Source of the DNA: Microtetraspora niveoalba
Lineage (GTDB): Bacteria; Actinomycetota; Actinomycetes; Streptosporangiales; Streptosporangiaceae
Length of the DNA stretch: 64,000 nt
Reading direction: 5' to 3'
Assembly (NCBI RefSeq): GCF_001570405.1
Contig: NZ_BBYM01000032.1
Coordinates: 1 to 64,000 of the forward strand
Shown: in pieces, positions 60,435 through 64,000 of the stretch
Layout of the letters: every line of letters begins with the position of its first letter
Numbering within the stretch: position 1 is the first letter of the stretch
Notes under the pieces: generated by a model
What the model saw: the letters and a program-made list of their open reading frames with translations, nothing else
Databases searched by the model: none
Told to the model about the DNA's origin: nothing
Position numbers and translations under genes: made by a program

Positions 60435-61481
60435 TCACCCTACGGTGAACACACTCGTCCGGGACCGCGACGGATCACCCGGTCGGACGTGGAGCTCCCC
60501 CCGGTCCGGGAACGCGACGACGGCCGCCACGGTGCGTTCGCGGCGGATGTCGCCGGTGTCGCCGACGCAGATCGGCGGCGCGGACAGGATCTCGAAGTGG
60601 CGCTCGGCGCCGGCGTCGGCCGGCAGCCGCTCCAGCGCCTCCTCCGCGGCGGCGAGACGGCGCCGCGAGGAGTTGCGTGCGAACACGTTCACCTCGTCGT
60701 GGGGAGCGAACTCGGGCTCGAGGTAGTGGTTGGTGTGCACCGGCCGGGCGGCCGTCCGCAGGCGTGTCTCATCGCCCAGGATCTCGACGTACCCGGCCTG
60801 GCGCCGGTCGCAGAGCATGATCGACCTGGAGCTGGCCAGCCGCAGGGCGCGCAGCTCCGCCACGGCCTGCTCCACGCTGTCGCAGACCTCCAGCAGGTGC
60901 CGGATCGCGAGGTACGGCGGCAGCCCGGGCCGCCACTCGCCCCCGAGCACCAGGTTCAGGCCGATGGCGAGACCGCTGCTGTTCACCCCGAGGTAACCGA
61001 GCAGGCCGCCGAAGCTCAGCACCAGGGTCCGGCGCGGCGAACCGGAGACCGCCACCCGCAGCACCGCGATCTGGTCGTCGAGGTCGCCGTTGAGGTCGAC
61101 GGTCTGCGCCAGTACGGGCACGTCGCCGCTGCGGGCGTAGGTGGTGCAGTCGCCCATCGTGGGCACCTTCCGGTAGCCGAGGATCTCCCGGCGCACCTGG
61201 AGCATGACCGCCTCGGACCACGCGATGCCGGCCCCGTCGGCCAGTCCCCGGATCTCCTCGGCCAGGTCCGGGGTGGTGGCCGCGATGGCGTCGCCGTACG
61301 CGGCGAGCACGGGGGCGAGCGCGTCGCGCGTCACCGGCGCGGGCAGGAGCCGGTTGAGCCGGCAGAGCCCGTCGTCGAGGAACGCGCGCAGGGCCGGGGC
61401 CCGTTCCCGCCCGTGCCGCAGCCCGATCTCGTACGGGCTGCCGGCAAGGGACAGGAACGGCACGACGGACGTCGCGACCAT
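60435..61481 (-). CDS. C45-family autoproteolytic acyltransferase/hydrolase
   Basis: 348 residues from ATG 61481, overlapping the GNAT stop in TGATG. The family pattern is clear: SPYEIGLRHG near the start, the nucleophile Cys112 in MGDCTTYA, and GLLGYLGVNSSGLAIGLNL. Relatives such as fungal isopenicillin N acyltransferase cleave themselves before this Cys, which then acts as the N-terminal nucleophile. Its place in the cluster suggests amide-bond formation, exchange or hydrolysis on the product. Confidence 0.8.
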   Translation of the reverse strand: MVATSVVPFLSLAGSPYEIGLRHGRERAPALRAFLDDGLCRLNRLLPAPVTRDALAPVLAAYGDAIAATTPDLAEEIRGLADGAGIAWSEAVMLQVRREILGYRKVPTMGDCTTYARSGDVPVLAQTVDLNGDLDDQIAVLRVAVSGSPRRTLVLSFGGLLGYLGVNSSGLAIGLNLVLGGEWRPGLPPYLAIRHLLEVCDSVEQAVAELRALRLASSRSIMLCDRRQAGYVEILGDETRLRTAARPVHTNHYLEPEFAPHDEVNVFARNSSRRRLAAAEEALERLPADAGAERHFEILSAPPICVGDTGDIRRERTVAAVVAFPDRGELHVRPGDPSRSRTSVFTVG

Positions 61482-62095
61482 CAGGAGGCTCCGCTCCGGA
61501 CCGCCACCTTGGGCCCACTGGCGAGCTGCGCCTTGACCTCGGGCCACTCGGCGCGCAGCACGCTGTAGTAGACGGCGTCCCGGCGGCGGCCGCCCGGCAT
61601 CGGGTTGAAGCTGCGCAGCACGCCCTCCTCGACGGCGCCGATGTTGCGCAGCCCGGCCCGCGCCTGCAGGTTGAGCACGTCGGTCTTGAACTCGACCCGC
61701 TCGGCGTGCAGCACCTCGAACGCGTGCTCCAGCAGCAGGTACTTCGCCCAGCGGTTGACGCCCTGGCCGCGGAAGTCACGGCCCAGCCAGGACCAGCCGA
61801 TCTCCAGCCGCCGGTCCGGTTCGGACAGGTTGCCGTAGCTCATGCTGCCGGCGACGCGCCCCGTGCGCTTGTCGACGACGACGAAGACGACCCGGCGGCC
61901 GGCCTCCAGGTCGGCGAGCATCGTGTCGAAGAACACGGTGAAGTCGTCTTCGGTCTCCACCCGGGACACGAAGTATCTCCAGATATCCGGGTCCATCGCG
62001 ATCTCGTGGATGGACTCGCGGTCGGCCTCGGTGACCGGGCGCAGCAGCGCGTGCTCGTTCTCCAGCAGTGCCGGCGCCAGTTGCCGCCAGGTCAT
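61481..62095 (-). CDS. GNAT-family N-acetyltransferase
   Basis: 204 residues from ATG 62095, with AAGGGAG at 5 bases; an ATG at 62113 that overlaps the ACP stop is another possible start. The acetyl-CoA motif is LGRDFRGQGVNRWAKYLLLEHAFEVL, followed by LNLQARAGLRNIGAVEEGVLRSF, typical of RimJ/RimL-like proteins. It probably acylates an amine on an intermediate or gives self-protection. Confidence 0.85.
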   Translation of the reverse strand: MTWRQLAPALLENEHALLRPVTEADRESIHEIAMDPDIWRYFVSRVETEDDFTVFFDTMLADLEAGRRVVFVVVDKRTGRVAGSMSYGNLSEPDRRLEIGWSWLGRDFRGQGVNRWAKYLLLEHAFEVLHAERVEFKTDVLNLQARAGLRNIGAVEEGVLRSFNPMPGGRRRDAVYYSVLRAEWPEVKAQLASGPKVAVRSGAS

Positions 62096-62109
62096 CGTCG
62101 CTCCCTTGC

Positions 62110-62376
62110 TCATACGTGCGTGATCCGTTCCTTGTGCGCGGACAGCGCGGTGACGATCTGGCGCGCGGTCCGCATCGCCGCCAGGTCGTGCTCGGTGAAG
62201 TTGGACAGGTCGACCGCCGTGTCGTCGCACACGGCCGTGAGCAGCAGCACCTTGTTCAACGACGTCAGGCCGTACTCGTCGGCCAGGTCGACGTCGAGGT
62301 CGATCTCGTCCGCGGCCACGTCCTCGACCACCTGTGCCACCCGGTCGCGGACGGCCGCCTCAACCTCAGCAGACAT
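62110..62376 (-). CDS. Acyl carrier protein
   Basis: 88 residues from ATG 62376, with GGGAGGG upstream; it overlaps the ligase gene end by 11 bases. The phosphopantetheine Ser39 lies in DEYGLTSLNKV, in an acidic four-helix ACP pattern (DEIDLDVDLADEYGL). It should carry the acyl group activated by the upstream AMP ligase. Confidence 0.85.
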   Translation of the reverse strand: MSAEVEAAVRDRVAQVVEDVAADEIDLDVDLADEYGLTSLNKVLLLTAVCDDTAVDLSNFTEHDLAAMRTARQIVTALSAHKERITHV

Positions 62377-63913
62377 GGACACCCTCCCCAATCGCCATGA
62401 TTTCCGACCGGTACGTGTTGAAGATCTCCTTGCGCCGCGGCTTGTACTGCGAGGTGAGCAGGCCGTTTCCGATGCTGAACGGAGTCTCGGCCACCACCAC
62501 CCCGCGGATCCGCTCGTCGGGCGCGAGCACCTCGTTGGCCTCGGCCAGGTGCGCCGCGATCGCCTCGGCGTCGGCGGGCCGCCGGGCCGGCGACACCACC
62601 GCCACCAGATGCGTCTGCGTCGGGCAGAAGACCACGCACTGCTCGATCTCCGGGCTGGCGCGCAGCCGCTCCTCGATCGGCCGCACGATCACCTTCTTGC
62701 CGTTGTCGAGCACGATCACGTCGTCGGCGCGGCCGAGGATGAACAGGTAGCCGTCCTCGTCGAGGTAGCCGAGGTCGCCGGTGCGCACCAGGCCGCCGGG
62801 CCCGAAGACCCGTTCCGTCTCGCCGGGCGCGGCGTACTCGTAGCGCACGTTCACGGGATGGTCGGCGGCGATGCTGACCACTCCGTCGGGACCGATCAGC
62901 ACCCGCTTGCCCGGCAGCACCCGTCCGACGCTGCCCTCCCGGCTGGCGCCCGGATGGTTCTTGGTGACGATGCAGGTCTCGTTGAGACCGTATCCCTCGT
63001 AGATGGGCAGCTCGTTGTCGGTGAAGAACCGCAGCATCGCCGAGCTCGCCGGAGCCGACCCGGTCCACAGGTAGCGGATGCGGTCGCCGAACAGCCGCCG
63101 CCCGGCTTCGGCGAGGTCGAGCCCGCCGCGCGCGGCCTCGCTCTCGATGTGCCGCTTCGCCGCCTCGAAGAAGCCCGGGACGCCCATGACCACCGTGGGC
63201 CGGACGCGGCGCATCGTGGCGAACGCGGCCTCGTAGCTGCTCAGGGTGACGTCGTGGCCGTACGCCAGCGCCGAGTAGATCCAGTACCGCTGCTGCAGCA
63301 GGGAGAGCGGCAGGAAGACGAAGATGTCGTCGCCGGGGCCGTGGGTGAACATCTGCTGCACGGCGCGCAGCGAGGAGTCGATGCTGCCGACCGAGGCCCC
63401 CAGGCCCTTCGGCTCGCCGGTGCTGCCCGAGGTGAACTTGATCGTGGTGATCGCGTCCGGCGGATAGCCGACCGGTTCCGGCACCGCGCCGGTGTCCGCG
63501 GCCAGCGCGTTCACCTCGTCGATCGGCCGCAGCCTCGGATCCGGGCCGGCCGCTTCCGTCCCGGCCTCCGGGCCGGCCGCTTCCGGCCGGTCGGTGAACA
63601 GCAGGGCCAGGTCGTACCGGTCGAGCAACGCCGGGTCCGGAGCGAACTTCCCCGGCTCGAAACCCGCGGTCACCACGCCGCACCGGAGGGCGGCGAGGTC
63701 CAGCAGCACCCACTCCAGGCAGTTCGCCGCGAGGATGCCGATCCGGTCGCCCGGCTTCAGGCCCAACCGGCGCAGCCCGGCCGCGACCCGGCACGCCGCC
63801 GCGTACACCTCGGTCAGCTCGACGGTCGGGCCTCCGCCGAGCCGGGCGATGCGGAGGTGGTGACCCGGAGCCGGTGGGGTGCCGACGATCCGGTTGACGA
63901 TCGAGTCGGTCAT
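62366..63913 (-). CDS. Acyl-AMP ligase (AMP-binding enzyme)
   Basis: 515 residues. Core motifs: IKFTSGSTGEPKG, GYGLNETCIV, GDLGYLDEDGYLFILGRADDVIVLDNGKKV. An Ala/Gly/Pro/Glu-rich linker (PEAAGPEAGTEAAGPDP) is inserted at about residues 110-128. It activates an acid as an adenylate and presumably loads the adjacent ACP. It overlaps the upstream gene in an ATGA junction and the ACP gene at its end. Confidence 0.9.
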   Translation of the reverse strand: MTDSIVNRIVGTPPAPGHHLRIARLGGGPTVELTEVYAAACRVAAGLRRLGLKPGDRIGILAANCLEWVLLDLAALRCGVVTAGFEPGKFAPDPALLDRYDLALLFTDRPEAAGPEAGTEAAGPDPRLRPIDEVNALAADTGAVPEPVGYPPDAITTIKFTSGSTGEPKGLGASVGSIDSSLRAVQQMFTHGPGDDIFVFLPLSLLQQRYWIYSALAYGHDVTLSSYEAAFATMRRVRPTVVMGVPGFFEAAKRHIESEAARGGLDLAEAGRRLFGDRIRYLWTGSAPASSAMLRFFTDNELPIYEGYGLNETCIVTKNHPGASREGSVGRVLPGKRVLIGPDGVVSIAADHPVNVRYEYAAPGETERVFGPGGLVRTGDLGYLDEDGYLFILGRADDVIVLDNGKKVIVRPIEERLRASPEIEQCVVFCPTQTHLVAVVSPARRPADAEAIAAHLAEANEVLAPDERIRGVVVAETPFSIGNGLLTSQYKPRRKEIFNTYRSEIMAIGEGVHVC

Positions 63914-64000
63914 CGCGCGCCCTCCTCGCGCCGGGCGGCGGCGACCCTGGCGGCCATCGCGGGCACCGTGCGCACCTCGTGGAGCTGGTCGAGCGGGATC
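63910..64000 (-). CDS. 3' end of an unidentified CDS, cut by the window edge
   Basis: The last 30 residues of a minus-strand gene, ending in VPAMAARVAAARREEGAR and a TGA that overlaps the ligase start codon (ATGA). It shows the biosynthetic operon continues beyond the window. The product cannot be identified from this piece. Confidence 0.7.
   Translation of the reverse strand, partial: IPLDQLHEVRTVPAMAARVAAARREEGAR

Noticed and set aside
63540-63590. Repeated CCGGGCCGGCCGCTTCC segment inside the AMP ligase gene
   Set aside because: It encodes an Ala/Gly/Pro/Glu-rich linker and is explained by coding low complexity.

Overview
The window is high-GC actinomycete DNA. It has many GTG starts, strong GGAGG ribosome-binding sites, paired ATGA/GTGA/TGATG gene junctions, a SARP/AfsR-type regulator, NarL-type two-component genes and an NRPS biosynthetic cluster. 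A genus cannot be assigned from the sequence alone; codon use and gene content fit Streptomyces, Streptosporangium, Actinomadura or relatives.

Layout. (1) 1-1427: 48-bp tandem repeats, a sparse region, a small membrane-anchored or secreted protein, and stacked terminator hairpins. (2) 1428-23150, all minus strand: a large catabolic cluster. It encodes GabT, an aldehyde dehydrogenase, a class III CoA-transferase, a glutaryl-CoA dehydrogenase-like enzyme, an SDR, a Gfo/Idh/MocA oxidoreductase, HyuA/HyuB, a D-2-hydroxyacid dehydrogenase, a U32-like protein, a polyamine-type ABC importer, a benzoylformate decarboxylase-like ThDP enzyme and two PucR regulators. The order suggests lactam (or cyclic amide) opening to an omega-amino acid, oxidation to a C5 dicarboxylate, CoA activation, and decarboxylating dehydrogenation. 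(3) 23151-30775: a mosaic island with a hypothetical gene and gene remnants, then a SARP regulator facing a compact module: an 18-codon ORF with a near-perfect ribosome-binding site, an attenuator-like hairpin, an E1/ThiF-like adenylyltransferase and an M50 membrane metalloprotease. I read this as a candidate RiPP (peptide natural product) system. Two pieces resembling one dihydrofolate-reductase-family gene flank it, as if the module had inserted there. (4) 30776-39399: an acetyltransferase, a secondary alcohol dehydrogenase, and a sugar-acid/carbohydrate group (D-2-hydroxyacid dehydrogenase, IlvD/Edd dehydratase, G6PD-like enzyme, GH15 glucoamylase-like enzyme). (5) 39400-47535: small regulator/enzyme pairs (MarR with alpha/beta hydrolase; histidine kinase with response regulator; MerR with aldo-keto reductase; HxlR with FAD monooxygenase; OsmC). 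(6) 47551-64000, minus strand and open at the right edge: a biosynthetic cluster with an acyl-AMP ligase, ACP, GNAT, C45-family acyltransferase, PEP-mutase-like enzyme, KAS III-like enzyme, a haem-oxygenase-like diiron protein, acyl-CoA dehydrogenase, P450, MFS exporter, a single C-A-T NRPS module and two thioesterases.

Within the groups the genes are tightly coupled, so each probably works as an operon. The catabolic cluster shares a sequence element between its two main upstream regions, consistent with control by its own PucR proteins. The MarR pair has two clear operators. The small peptide module and the biosynthetic cluster are the parts most likely to be undescribed.
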